Source: Sphingosinicella sp. BN140058 (GTDB lineage: Bacteria; Pseudomonadota; Alphaproteobacteria; Sphingomonadales; Sphingomonadaceae). Taken from it: a stretch of DNA of 64,000 nucleotides. The notes below the pieces were generated by a model. The model made no database searches, was not told the origin of the DNA, and saw only the letters and a program-made list of their open reading frames with translations. The DNA lies in the NCBI RefSeq assembly GCF_004135585.1, contig NZ_CP035501.1, positions 4,659,501 through 4,723,500 on the forward strand, in the 5' to 3' direction. The translations under genes and the position numbers were made by a program. Position 1 is the first letter of the stretch; each line of letters opens with the position of its first letter. Below are positions 1-9,300 of the stretch, piece after piece.

Positions 1-542
1 CGACCGGCGGCGGCGAAGTTGCACGCTACGTGGCGCAGCACGGCGAGGGCCGGGTTGCGAAGGCGGTGCTGATCAGCGCCGTGCCGCCGATCATGGCCAA
101 GACCGATGCCAATCCCGAAGGATTGCCGATCGAAGTGTTCGACGGCTTCCGCACTGCGGTCGCAACCAACCGGGCGCAATTCTACCGCGAGGTCGCCAGC
201 GGTCCGTTCTACGGCTTCAACCGTCCCGGCGCGACGGCCGTCCAGGGCGTCGTCGACAATTGGTGGCGGCAGGGCATGATGGGCGGCCTCAAGGCCCATT
301 ATGACTGCATCAAAGCCTTCTCCGAGACCGATTTCACCGACGACCTCAAGGCGATCGATGTGCCGGTGCTGATCCTCCATGGCGAGGATGACCAGATCGT
401 CCCGATCGCGGATTCCGCGCACAAGGCGATCAAGCTGGTCAAGAACGGCACGCTGAAGACCTATCCGGGGCTGTCGCACGGCATGTTCGTGATCAATGCC
501 GACATCATCAACGCCGATCTGCTCGCCTTCATCCGCGGCTGA
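1..542 (+). CDS. alpha/beta hydrolase (non-haem chloroperoxidase-like), 5' truncated
   Basis: The reading frame is open from the first bases of the window, so the gene starts upstream. The visible part opens with [14 protein letters not shown], the residues that follow the nucleophile serine (G-x-S-TGGG) in cofactor-free haloperoxidase/esterase-type alpha/beta hydrolases; the serine itself lies outside the window. The acid residue is the Asp in [12 protein letters not shown] and the catalytic His is in GLSHGMF near the C-terminus, so the rest of the triad is intact. The length and the [10 protein letters not shown] segment fit the chloroperoxidase subgroup. The physiological substrate cannot be told. 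It is followed by doxX in the same direction after a 187-bp gap with no other gene. Confidence 0.85.
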   Translation, partial: TGGGEVARYVAQHGEGRVAKAVLISAVPPIMAKTDANPEGLPIEVFDGFRTAVATNRAQFYREVASGPFYGFNRPGATAVQGVVDNWWRQGMMGGLKAHYDCIKAFSETDFTDDLKAIDVPVLILHGEDDQIVPIADSAHKAIKLVKNGTLKTYPGLSHGMFVINADIINADLLAFIRG

Positions 543-729
543 TCCCGAACTGCCATGGAGCGCGGCCGATGCCGCGCTCCATGAACAGCGTGCGGGCGAA
601 CGATCCTGAGACTTCGAGAAAGTCGAACGGATCGTGCGATCTTATTCCACTCCTCCGGAGAGCTGCCACGGCTAAATTCCCTTCGAGCGCCGACGCAGCG
701 CGCGCAGCGTTTTCGACAGGAGAACGTCC

Positions 730-1170
730 ATGCTCACCACCGCCACTCTCCATCCCACCGCCGCCTCGAGCGTTGCACCCGCCGGCACCATCGCCGGTGC
801 GATTCTGCCGCTTGCAGGCCGGATCGGGCTCGCCGCGATCTTCGTGCTCAGCGGCATCTCCAAGCTCACCGCGCCAGATCCCACGATCGGCTATATCGCG
901 TCGGCCGGACTGCCCTTTCCGACGCTCGCACTGGCCGGCGCCGTTTTCGTCGAGCTCGTCGGCGGTCTGTTGCTCATCGCCGGCTACCGCACCCGCCTGG
1001 TCGCGGCCGCCTTGGCGGGCTTTTCGCTGGTGACGGCGCTGGCGTTCCACGCCGACTTCGCCGACCAGAACCAGTTCATCCACTTCTTCAAGAACGTCGC
1101 CATGGCCGGCGGCCTGCTGCAAGTGGCCGCGTTCGGGGCCGGGCGCTTCAGCCTCGACGCGCGGCGCTGA
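730..1170 (+). CDS. DoxX family membrane protein
   Basis: 146 residues with four hydrophobic segments (about 25-48, 63-80, 88-108 and 118-135), the size and layout of DoxX/MauE-type inner-membrane proteins. The GRIGLAAIFVLSGISKL segment at the start of the first helix is typical of the family. DoxX proteins are linked to thiol/redox homeostasis, often beside a pirin and a small regulator, as here (pirin and LysR lie just downstream). The ATG is preceded by AGGAGAAC at a good distance. It converges with the LysR gene on a shared hairpin terminator. Confidence 0.85.
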   Translation: MLTTATLHPTAASSVAPAGTIAGAILPLAGRIGLAAIFVLSGISKLTAPDPTIGYIASAGLPFPTLALAGAVFVELVGGLLLIAGYRTRLVAAALAGFSLVTALAFHADFADQNQFIHFFKNVAMAGGLLQVAAFGAGRFSLDARR

Positions 1171-1188
1171 CAAACGCGCAAGAGCGGG

Positions 1189-1214
1189 CGAGCCGGAGCC
1201 GCAGCTCCGGCTCG
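1189..1214. terminator. bidirectional hairpin terminator between doxX and the LysR gene
   Basis: A perfect 11-bp stem (CGAGCCGGAGC / GCTCCGGCTCG) with a 4-base loop lies between the convergent stop codons of doxX and the LysR gene, followed by a short T run on the plus strand. It can serve both genes. Confidence 0.75.
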
Positions 1215-1222
1215 TTTGCGTT

Positions 1223-2152
1223 TCAGAGGTCGGCGGTGCCGGGTGTCGCCACGTCTTCCGCGCCGCTTTCCACGAAGCGCTCGAGCAGCCACGACAAAGC
1301 AGGGCCGGGCGGCGCGTCCCGGCGATGGATGGCGCAAAAGCGGTAGGTGCCGCCGGGATCGTCGGGCATCATCAGCCGGACCAGGCTGCCCTCGACCAAA
1401 TCCGCCTCGATCATCGGCAACGGCATGTTGCCCCAGCCGATCCCCTCCCGCAGCAAGGCATGCTTGGCGCCGAGATCGGCGAGCCGCCAGGTGCGTGGAC
1501 TCTGCACCGCGAAATCGCGGCCGGCGCTGATCGGAGAACGATCGGTGAGGACGAGCTGGATGTGATCGCGCGCTGCGCCTGGGGGCAGCGGATGAATGCG
1601 CGCGAGCGGATGATCGGGTGCGGCAACCGGGACCATCTGCACCGATCCGGCCGCGATCCTTTCGATTCCGTCGACATCGGTGGCGAGCGGGCCGCTGAGG
1701 CCGAGCCCGGCACGGCCGTCGAGGACGAGCGCGGTGACGGCGCCCAGCGCTTCGACGTGCAGGCGCAGCGCCACGGTCGGAAAGGCGGTGCGGAAGGCGC
1801 GCAGCACCGAGCCGAGCCGCGCCGTCGGCAGCATTACGTCGACGGCGAGGCTGACCTCGGCTTCGAGCCCCTCCAGCAGTCCCTTGACCTTGGCGCGCAG
1901 GCTGTCGACGCCGCCGGCGATGGTGCGGGCTTCGGCGAGCACCGCCTGGCCGGCGACGGTCAGCTGCGGCTTGCGGGTGCCTTCGCGGTCGAACAAGGTG
2001 AGGCCGAGCTGGGCTTCCAGATTGGCGATGCCGTAGCTCACCACCGAGACGGCGCGGTTGAGCTTGCGCCCGGCGCCGCCGAAACTGCCGGTCTCGACCA
2101 CCGCAAGAAACAGGCGCAATTGGTCGAACGTGGGTGTTCCAGGACTTGCCAT
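1223..2152 (-). CDS. LysR family transcriptional regulator
   Basis: 309 residues. The N-terminal winged HTH (about 9-67) reads FDQLRLFLAVVETGSFGGAGRKLN then LEAQLGLTLFDREG, the classic LysR pattern. The rest is a periplasmic-binding-like effector domain. It is divergent from the pirin gene with 144 bp between the starts, the usual place for a LysR protein that controls its neighbour, so the pirin (and possibly doxX) is the likely target. The VSVVSYGIANLEAQ recognition region is a little unusual (VSY where most have QPALS). The inducer is unknown. Confidence 0.88.
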   Translation of the reverse strand: MASPGTPTFDQLRLFLAVVETGSFGGAGRKLNRAVSVVSYGIANLEAQLGLTLFDREGTRKPQLTVAGQAVLAEARTIAGGVDSLRAKVKGLLEGLEAEVSLAVDVMLPTARLGSVLRAFRTAFPTVALRLHVEALGAVTALVLDGRAGLGLSGPLATDVDGIERIAAGSVQMVPVAAPDHPLARIHPLPPGAARDHIQLVLTDRSPISAGRDFAVQSPRTWRLADLGAKHALLREGIGWGNMPLPMIEADLVEGSLVRLMMPDDPGGTYRFCAIHRRDAPPGPALSWLLERFVESGAEDVATPGTADL

Positions 2153-2296
2153 TCAACTTTCTCGAACGATGGAAGCGACTTTATCCCACTGAACAGGAGA
2201 GCGGGCAAGGTCCATATCAGCGTCATCGAGACGCGGGAGAGAGAGCCCGCCCGGACAAGGCCGCAGGCCGCTACCGGACAGCGAAGGAGACCTACG

Positions 2297-2995
2297 ATGA
2301 TCGAATTGCGCCCATTCAGCACGCTCGGCGGCGACAACCACGGCTGGCTCGACGCCAAGCACCATTTTTCGTTCGCCAATTATCATGATCCAAAGCGGGT
2401 CCAATGGGGCAATCTGCGCGTCTGGAACGACGACACGATCGCGCCGAACACGGGCTTTCCGCCGCATCCGCACCGCGACATGGAGATCATCACCTATGTT
2501 CGCAAAGGGGCGATCACCCACAAGGACAGCCTCGGCAATGTCGGCCGCACCGAAGCGGGCGATGTTCAGGTGATGAGCGCGGGCACCGGCGTCACCCATT
2601 CGGAATATAATCTGGAAGCCGAGGAAACGCAGATCTTCCAGATCTGGATCATCCCGACCCGCAACGGCGAGCAGCCGGCCTGGGGCGCCAAGCCGTTTCC
2701 GAAGGACGATCGCGCCGGACAGTTCGTCACCCTCGCGAGCGGTTATTCGGACGACAAGGACGCGCTGCCGATCCGCACCGACGCCAAGGTCGTCGGCGCG
2801 ACGCTCAAGGCGGGCGAGACGACGCAGTACCGGATCGGTGCCGAGCGACGCGCCTATCTGGTGCCGGCGATCGGTGCGATCGAAGTGAATGGAGTCCGCG
2901 TGAATGCCCGCGACGGTGCCGCGATCGAGAAGCTCGAGACAATCACCGTGACCGCTCTCGAGGACAGCGAGATCGTGCTGGTCGACGCGGCCTGA
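2297..2995 (+). CDS. pirin family protein
   Basis: 232 residues, a bicupin of the YhhW/pirin type. The N-terminal cupin carries the metal-binding set: HPHRDME (about 57-63), then the GTGVTHSEYN segment, which adds the third His and the Glu-type ligand. IFQIWIIP is the usual strand after it. Pirins of this group have quercetinase-like activity or act as redox-sensing cofactors; no substrate can be told. I chose ATG 2297 because AAGGAGACC sits just in front of it, although the frame is open further upstream. It ends in a GC-rich hairpin and is divergent from the LysR regulator. Confidence 0.9.
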   Translation: MIELRPFSTLGGDNHGWLDAKHHFSFANYHDPKRVQWGNLRVWNDDTIAPNTGFPPHPHRDMEIITYVRKGAITHKDSLGNVGRTEAGDVQVMSAGTGVTHSEYNLEAEETQIFQIWIIPTRNGEQPAWGAKPFPKDDRAGQFVTLASGYSDDKDALPIRTDAKVVGATLKAGETTQYRIGAERRAYLVPAIGAIEVNGVRVNARDGAAIEKLETITVTALEDSEIVLVDAA

Positions 2996-3001
2996 TCAGG
3001 A

Positions 3002-3028
3002 GAGCCGCCGGACATCGTCCGGCGGCTC
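3002..3028 (+). terminator. hairpin after the pirin gene
   Basis: GAGCCGCCGGA and TCCGGCGGCTC form an 11-bp perfect stem with a 5-base loop a few bases after the pirin stop codon. There is no clear T tract, as is common in this GC-rich group. Confidence 0.6.
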
Positions 3029-3532
3029 GACCGCTACCGGGTGGCGAGCGGCGCGGCCGGGCTCCAGCGCCCCGACTCGCTGCGCTCGAGCGGAGTCGCG
3101 CAGCCCTCGCACAGGGCCCGCAATCCCGCGCCCTTGCGCGTCACCGAGGTGAGGTAAGGCTGGTGGAGCCCAAATGTGCATCGCCAGGACATGATCCGAC
3201 TCTACCCGGGATTGCGGGCGCCACGAAGCGGTTCCGAAGCAGGAATGGCGATTGTGGGCCAGTGTGGCGCCTAGGCCGCAAACATTACGGAGCCGGAACG
3301 CAGGCGCTTTGATGATGAGAAGGCGGCCAAGCACTTGACAGAGCAATCTGCCAAGTTCGTAGGGGTTGAGCCGATCGAAGCCCTGTTTGCACGATCCTCG
3401 CCCGAGAAGAGAGCAGCTTCGACAAGCTCAGCCCGAACGGTGCCGCTTGGGAATCCACTGTGCTGACCGGAGATCAAGCGGTGCTGATCGGCGATCGAGC
3501 GGAGTGATCTCGGGTCAAGCGTGCCCCCCCGC
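3029..3532. other. intergenic region without a credible gene
   Basis: About 500 bases between the pirin terminator and the LacI gene. Open frames exist on both strands, but none has a ribosome binding site and a plausible product. An open plus-strand frame from 3275 to about 3478 has no start codon and may be the tail of a decayed gene. The region holds the 26-base sphingomonad-type repeat listed separately. Confidence 0.5.
3416..3441. repeat. short dispersed repeat (GACAAGCTCAGCCCGAACGG type)
   Basis: The core ACAAGCTCAGCCCGAACGGT resembles a short intergenic repeat that, from memory, is scattered through many sphingomonad genomes. Only this copy was noticed in the window, so the call rests on recognition. 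Confidence 0.4.
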
Positions 3533-4546
3533 TCAGCCGCCGCAGGATTCGCGAACGATCAGTTCGGTGGGCAGGCGCTTGGACTGGGGCTGGGCGCTCG
3601 GATCGAGCACTTGCGCGACCAGCAGGCGGCCGGCTTCCTGCGTGTCCTGGCGGATGGTGGTGAGGGTGGGCGTGCTGAGGCGGCTGAACAGCATGTCGTC
3701 GAACCCGATCACCGACACGTCTCGCGGCACTGCGCGGCCCGCGCGGCGGAGCGCACGAATGGCGCCGAGCGCGATCAGATCGCTGGCGGCGACGACCCCG
3801 TCGATCCGGTCGCCGCGCTGCAGCAGCCCGCTGAGCGCGGCGTCGGCGGATTCGAGTTCGAACTCGACAGGCAGAAGAAGCATCGGATCCTCGTCCAGGC
3901 CGCTCTCCTTGAGGCCGTCGAGATAACCGCGGCGACGCTGCTGCGCCTCGGGATCGCTGCCGCCCAGAAATGCGATCCGCTTGCGCCCGAGCCGCGCCAG
4001 ATGGAGGGTGGCCCGGCGGCCGCCGAGGCGGTTGTCGGAGCCGATCGAGCAGTAACGCTGGCCCGGCATCTGTGCGCCCCAGACGACGAAGCGCGCATTG
4101 GTGTCGACGAGCTTGTTGAAGCCGTCGTGCAGCATGCTCTGGCCGAGAAAGATCACGCCGTCCGCGCGGCTGGTGGTGGTGGTCAGCACCAGATCCTCGT
4201 AGCTGACCGGCGCGGTGTGGCTGACGGTGAGGTCGCAGTCCCGGGCGCGCGCCGCTTCGCCGATGCCGGCGAGCAGTTCGAGAAAGAAAGGGTGGGAGAG
4301 GGGCAGCGGCGCAGCCCGCATGTGCGGCGTGACGATGACGATCGAGCCTTCGGCGCCGATCGGCGCGTGCGGCATGCTCTGCTTGAACGGGTAATTGTGC
4401 TCGCGGGCGAGCGCCCAGATGCGTTGCTTGGTGCGGGTGCTGATCAGCGCATGATCGTTGAGCGCGCGCGACACCGTCGACGGCGAAACCCCGGCAAGAG
4501 TCGCGAGATCCTGGAGCGTGGTGCTGTTGCTGCTATTGGTGCCCAT
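3533..4546 (-). CDS. LacI family repressor of the alpha-glucan locus
   Basis: 337 residues. The HTH is at about 9-55: LQDLATLAGVSPSTVSRALN, the LacI headpiece with the hinge following. The rest is a periplasmic-binding-protein-like sugar sensor, including IDGVVAASDLIALGAIRALR and VSVIGFDD near the C-terminus. It is divergent from the sugar MFS transporter and close to a TonB receptor and a GH97 enzyme, a layout that recalls the Caulobacter maltose genes (repressor MalI, transporter MalY, receptor MalA). It probably represses the transporter and receptor and is released by a glucan-derived sugar. Candidate operators lie at 6157-6170 and 6233-6246. Confidence 0.9.
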   Translation of the reverse strand: MGTNSSNSTTLQDLATLAGVSPSTVSRALNDHALISTRTKQRIWALAREHNYPFKQSMPHAPIGAEGSIVIVTPHMRAAPLPLSHPFFLELLAGIGEAARARDCDLTVSHTAPVSYEDLVLTTTTSRADGVIFLGQSMLHDGFNKLVDTNARFVVWGAQMPGQRYCSIGSDNRLGGRRATLHLARLGRKRIAFLGGSDPEAQQRRRGYLDGLKESGLDEDPMLLLPVEFELESADAALSGLLQRGDRIDGVVAASDLIALGAIRALRRAGRAVPRDVSVIGFDDMLFSRLSTPTLTTIRQDTQEAGRLLVAQVLDPSAQPQSKRLPTELIVRESCGG

Positions 4547-4604
4547 GTTACCCAGTTCGGAAGCGGCCCGTCACGGACGTCAATTGCACATCGAGAGGCA
4601 GGCA

Positions 4605-6137
4605 TTGCAAGGGTCGGGGGAGAAAAGCGAAGCGGCGCAGGCAATCAGGACGCCGCTGAGCCGCGGTCAGATCCTGAACATGTGCTGCGGTCTCTTCGGT
4701 GTCCAGGTCGTCTGGGGGCTGCAGAACGTCAACACCAGCCGAATCCTGCAGACGCTCGGCGCGCGGGTCGACGAACTCGCCATTCTCTGGATCGCGGCAC
4801 CGATTACGGGGCTGCTGGTGCAGCCGGTGATCGGCTATCTGAGCGACCATAGCTGGGGACCGCTCGGCCGTCGGCGCCCCTATATCCTCGCCGGCGCAGT
4901 GCTGACCGCGGCGGCGCTAATCGCCATGCCGAATGCCGACAGCCTGATCATCGCCACTTTCATTCTGTGGCTGCTCACCGCGTCGATCAACGTCGCCATG
5001 GAACCGTTCCGGGCGCTCGTCGCCGACAACCTGCCCCAGGCGCAGCGGACGACGGGCTTCGCCGCCCAAGTCTTCTTCATCGGTCTCGGCGCGGTCTTCG
5101 CGGCGGCCTTGCCCTGGATGCTCACCCACTGGTTCGGTCTGAGCGGCCAGGCCGAACCCGGCCGATTGCCCTTGTCGGTGCGGATGTCGTTCGCGATCGG
5201 TGCGGCGGCCCTGTTGGCGACGGTCGGGTGGACCGTCTTCGCCACACGCGAGCGGCCGCCCGAATGCCTCGACTACGATCCGGACGCTGCGCACCATCAT
5301 CCGATACCGAGCTCGACCGGCGCCGCCACCTTGAAGCGGAGCGGCGCCCTTTGGATCGCCGGCGGGTGCCTGCTCGGCTTCGGCGCGGTGCGCAGCGGCT
5401 GGGGACGCGAACTCGAGCTCGTCGCCGGCATCGCAATCGCCTTCGGGCTGCTTCAGATCGCCGCCGTGCAGCTGCGGCGGGCGGGACAAAGCTCGATCGG
5501 AATGATCGAGATCGTCGAGGACATCCTGCACATGCCGGCGGTGCTGCAGCGTCTCGCCATCGTCCAGTTCTTCACCTGGTTCGGGATGTTCGCTTTGTGG
5601 GTCTATGTCATCCCGGCGGTGGCTGCCCGGCATTACGGCACGACCGATCCGCAATCGGCCTTGTACGGCGAAAGCGCCGACTGGGTCGGCCTGCTGTCCG
5701 CGGAGTATAATGCGGTGTCGGCGCTGGTGGCGCTCGCCCTGCCCAGCGCGGCGCGTGTGATCGGGCGTCGCGCCACCCACAGCTGCGCACTGCTGCTCGG
5801 ATCGCTCGGCTTCGCCGGCTTTGTCCTGATCGACGTGCCCGGCCTGTTGTGGATTCCGGCGATCGGCATCGGCTGCGCCTGGGCGTCGATCCTGTCGCTG
5901 CCCTATGCGATGCTCGCCGACGCGGTGCCACCCCGGAAGATGGGCGTCTATATGGGCGTCCACAACATTTTCCTGGTGCTGCCGCAACTGGTCGCCGCAG
6001 CGTCCCTCGGCTTCCTGGTGCGCTGGATGTTCGGCGGCGAGGCCATCCTGACGCTTGCGCTTGCCGGCGCGTCCCTGGCGGCTGCGGCGTTGCTCACGTT
6101 CGCCATTCCCAACCAAGAAAACGGCCCAGGCCGCTAG
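4605..6137 (+). CDS. sugar MFS transporter (SLC45/GPH-like, MalY-type)
   Basis: About 510 residues with roughly 12 hydrophobic segments. The signature after helix 2 is SDHSWGPLGRRRPYIL, as in SLC45/sucrose-type sugar:cation symporters, and NMCCGLFGVQVVWGLQN opens helix 1. It should carry maltose or other alpha-glucosides across the inner membrane. The start is uncertain: TTG 4605 has GAGAGG in front of it, another in-frame TTG is at 4584, and both lie in TTGCA motifs that could instead be half operators. The frame is open back to 4458 but that would overlap the repressor's start. Divergent from the LacI gene. Confidence 0.88.
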   Translation: MQGSGEKSEAAQAIRTPLSRGQILNMCCGLFGVQVVWGLQNVNTSRILQTLGARVDELAILWIAAPITGLLVQPVIGYLSDHSWGPLGRRRPYILAGAVLTAAALIAMPNADSLIIATFILWLLTASINVAMEPFRALVADNLPQAQRTTGFAAQVFFIGLGAVFAAALPWMLTHWFGLSGQAEPGRLPLSVRMSFAIGAAALLATVGWTVFATRERPPECLDYDPDAAHHHPIPSSTGAATLKRSGALWIAGGCLLGFGAVRSGWGRELELVAGIAIAFGLLQIAAVQLRRAGQSSIGMIEIVEDILHMPAVLQRLAIVQFFTWFGMFALWVYVIPAVAARHYGTTDPQSALYGESADWVGLLSAEYNAVSALVALALPSAARVIGRRATHSCALLLGSLGFAGFVLIDVPGLLWIPAIGIGCAWASILSLPYAMLADAVPPRKMGVYMGVHNIFLVLPQLVAAASLGFLVRWMFGGEAILTLALAGASLAAAALLTFAIPNQENGPGR

Positions 6138-6156
6138 TGCGAACCCGTGCAACATA

Positions 6157-6246
6157 ATGCAACATTGCATCGCTATGTAAGGAGCATTCTGCACTCCTGA
6201 ACGGTTGTTATGCAAAAAATGCCTTGATCGCCATGCAAGATTGCGC
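6157..6246. promoter_or_regulatory. two LacI-type operators upstream of the glucan TonB receptor
   Basis: At 6157-6170 there is a perfect 6-2-6 inverted repeat, ATGCAA-CA-TTGCAT. At 6233-6246 there is a near copy, ATGCAA-GA-TTGCGC. A third ATGCAA half-site lies at about 6210. They sit in the 217-bp gap before the receptor gene and have the size and symmetry of LacI-family operators. Two TTGCA half-sites also occur between the LacI gene and the transporter. I infer binding by the nearby LacI protein. Confidence 0.55.
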
Positions 6247-6354
6247 AATCCTGTTGTTGGTCACGGGGCCGGTCGGTGTGCGGAGTCGCGTTCCCGACCG
6301 TGCGGAGAGTGGCCGTTCGAACCGTCGAAACAGGCGGGCAGCAGGAGGGATATC

Positions 6355-9300
6355 GTGAAGGCATTTCAGCCGAATTGCGCCAGTGTCATGCTCCACGCGG
6401 GCGTGTCGCTTCTTGCCCTGATTGGAGGCGGCAGCGCCGTTCAGGCGCAAGCTACCGAAACCAGTAACGAGGCTGTGGCGGCACAGGCGCAGCAATCCTC
6501 CAATTCAGGCACGCGCGACGTGGCAGCAGAGAGCGGCAGCGACGACGAGATCGTCGTCGTCGGCGTCCGCAACGCGCTTGGCACGTCGCAGGACATCAAG
6601 AAGAATTCCGACACGTTCGTCGACTCGATCACCGCGACCGACATCGGCGCATTCCCGGACAAATCGGCTGCCGAGGCGCTCGCGCGGGTTCCGGGCATCA
6701 CCGTCAACCGCCTGCAATCGGCCGACGACAGCACCCATCCGTCGGGCGAGCCCACCGGCGTGCTGATCCGGGGCCTGACCCAGGTGCGGACAGAGTTCAA
6801 CGGCCGGGAAAGCTTTTCCGCGGATTCGGCGCGGGGCCTCCAGTTCAACGACGTGTCCCCTGAGCTGCTCGCCGGGGTCGATGCCTACAAGAATCAGACC
6901 GCCGAGATGATCGAGGGCGGCATCGCCGGAACGGTGAACCTGCGCACGCGCCTGCCGTTCGATCAGAAGGGGCTGCTCGTCACCGGCAACTTTCGCTACA
7001 ATTACGGTGACGCCTCGGGCCGCTGGACGCCGGAATATTCGGCACTGATCAGCAACGTCTTCGAGACCGAGATCGGGCGCTTCGGCCTGCTCGCAAGCTA
7101 TGCCCATAGCCATGTGGTGACGCGGACCGAAAGCGTCATCATGGACAAGATCGATACCTATTGCACGTCGGGCTTCGGCACGGCGGCCGCCGGCAACGTC
7201 AACGCGGACGGAAGCATCAACTGCACCGGCAATCCGTTCGGCGGCACCGGCTTCGCCTTCGCGCCCGACGGCATCCGCTATTCGCAGGTCGATTACGATC
7301 GCAAGCGCCGCGGCATCGCGCTTGCCGGGCAGTTCGAGAATACCAGCGGAAGCCTGCTCGCCAGCGTCCAATATATCGATTCCCATTATCGCAACGGCTG
7401 GTTCGAACGTGCCAGCCACGTCATTCTGGACGGCAATTACTTCGGCACGCCGGCGTTCAATCCGCGCACGTCGAGCGTGCTCGGGCCGGCGCCGGGCTCC
7501 CCGGCACTCGTCTTCGGTGCCGACGGGATGCTCGAATCCGGCACGCTGACTCAGCCGCACGGCAGCTTCAACGGCACCTATGAGAGCCTCCAGTCGGCGA
7601 TCAATGCCGGCTCCGCCGTTCCGGGCCTGCCGTTCGTCAATTTCTGCGGGGAGGGGGCGAATTGCGCGACCCTGCGCGACGGCCTTTATCTGCAGAACGA
7701 GGCGCGCAACTTCGCCCACCGGGAGGGAACGCGCGATCTTTCCGGGAACATCAAATGGGAGGTGAGCGATCGTCTGCGGGTCAATCTCGACGCGCAATAT
7801 ATCGATGCATCGACCTACAATAACGACATCCTGGTGGCCGCCGGCTCGATGGCCAATTTCGACTATAATGCCGAAGGCGGCGGGCCGCCGCGCGTCACGT
7901 TGCTGCCCGGCTCCAACGTCAATTACGCGGCCGGCGGGCTCGCCAATCCGCACAATTACTGGATCCCGTTCATCCAGGGCCATGTCGAGGACAACGATGC
8001 CAACGCGCTCGCGCTGCGCGGCGACGCCGAATATGATTTCGGCGACGGCGGCTGGCTGGACTCGCTCAAGATCGGCGTGCGCCACGCCGACCGCAAGCAG
8101 ACGGTACGCTATTCCACGTTCAACTGGACTCCGGTTGCGGCGAGCTGGAATTGCAACGGGCCCGGCTTCAATGCCGACAACACGACCGGCGGCGCCTATC
8201 CGACCAATACGCCCAATTGCGCCAACAATGCCGGCCATCCGGATTTCGCCGGCTATGGCGCGGGCATCTGGGAATCGTACCAGATGGACGATTTCTACAA
8301 TGGCGAGGTCTATCCGAACGGCGAATTGGTCTATCTCAATCGCGCCACGCTCAAGGACTTCGGCGGACTCATCCAATCGCTGAGCGGGGCAAACACCCAT
8401 TCGCCCCTGCTGCCCGGCTACACCGCGATTTGCGACCGTGCGGAGGCGACCGTCGACGACTGCTTCACTCCGGGAGAGGTGCTGAAGGTGCGCGAGCGCA
8501 CCAACGCCGCTTATGCGATGCTGCGCTTCGGCGGTGACGACCGGACGATCTTCGGCGGCGTCAGCGTGGTCGGCAATGTCGGCCTGCGCGTCGTCCGGAC
8601 CCGCGAGAATAGCGAAGGCAGCCTGGCCTTTCCGGCGGCGACGATCTTCGCCAATCTGCCGGCCTGCGGAACACCGCTGTCCGGCACCGCGATCGTCAAC
8701 CCGAGCTGCTATCTGACGCTGGCGATCCGCGCCTTCGCCAATGGCGGCGTGACCCCCGACAGCTTCAAATCATCGTACACGAACTGGCTGCCGAGCTTCA
8801 ACGTACGCTTCGGCCTGGACGACAAGAACTTCATCCGCTTCGCTTATTCGAAGGCGATTTCACGGCCTGATTTCGGCTACCTGCGCAACACGGTTGCGAT
8901 CAATGCGCCGGTGATCAACACCGGGCCGGATTCACCCTATATCGTCTACAATTCGCCGACGGCCGCGCATGTCGCCGCCAATGTCACCGGCTACAATTTC
9001 GTCTTCCAGGCGGACTCCGGCAACGCTGCGCTGCGGCCGATCAAGGCCGACCAGTTCGATCTATCGTACGAACGCTATATGGGCCGGAGCAGCTCGCTGA
9101 CGCTGACCGGCTTCTACAAGAAGCTCAACAACAGCATCAGCTTCGGCCAGTTCGACCGCATCTTCACCAACAACGGATCGACCCAGACGGTGCGTGTGCT
9201 CGGCCCGAGCAACGCAGACGGCGGCGGTGAACTGCTCGGCTTCGAAGCGGCCTATCAGTCCTTTTTCGACTTCCTGCCCGGTATCCTGAGCGGCCTCGGG

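Noticed and set aside
1325..2296. Open frame continuing upstream of the pirin start
   Set aside because: It lies opposite the LysR gene and its composition is antisense-like; the pirin homology and ribosome binding site start at 2297.
3275..3478. Open plus-strand frame ending near 3478
   Set aside because: No start codon or ribosome binding site and no recognised product; at most a remnant.
6505..8400. Long minus-strand frame opposite the first TonB receptor
   Set aside because: It is the antisense shadow of a GC-rich coding sequence: no ribosome binding site, Arg/Ala/Gly-rich composition and no recognisable domain.
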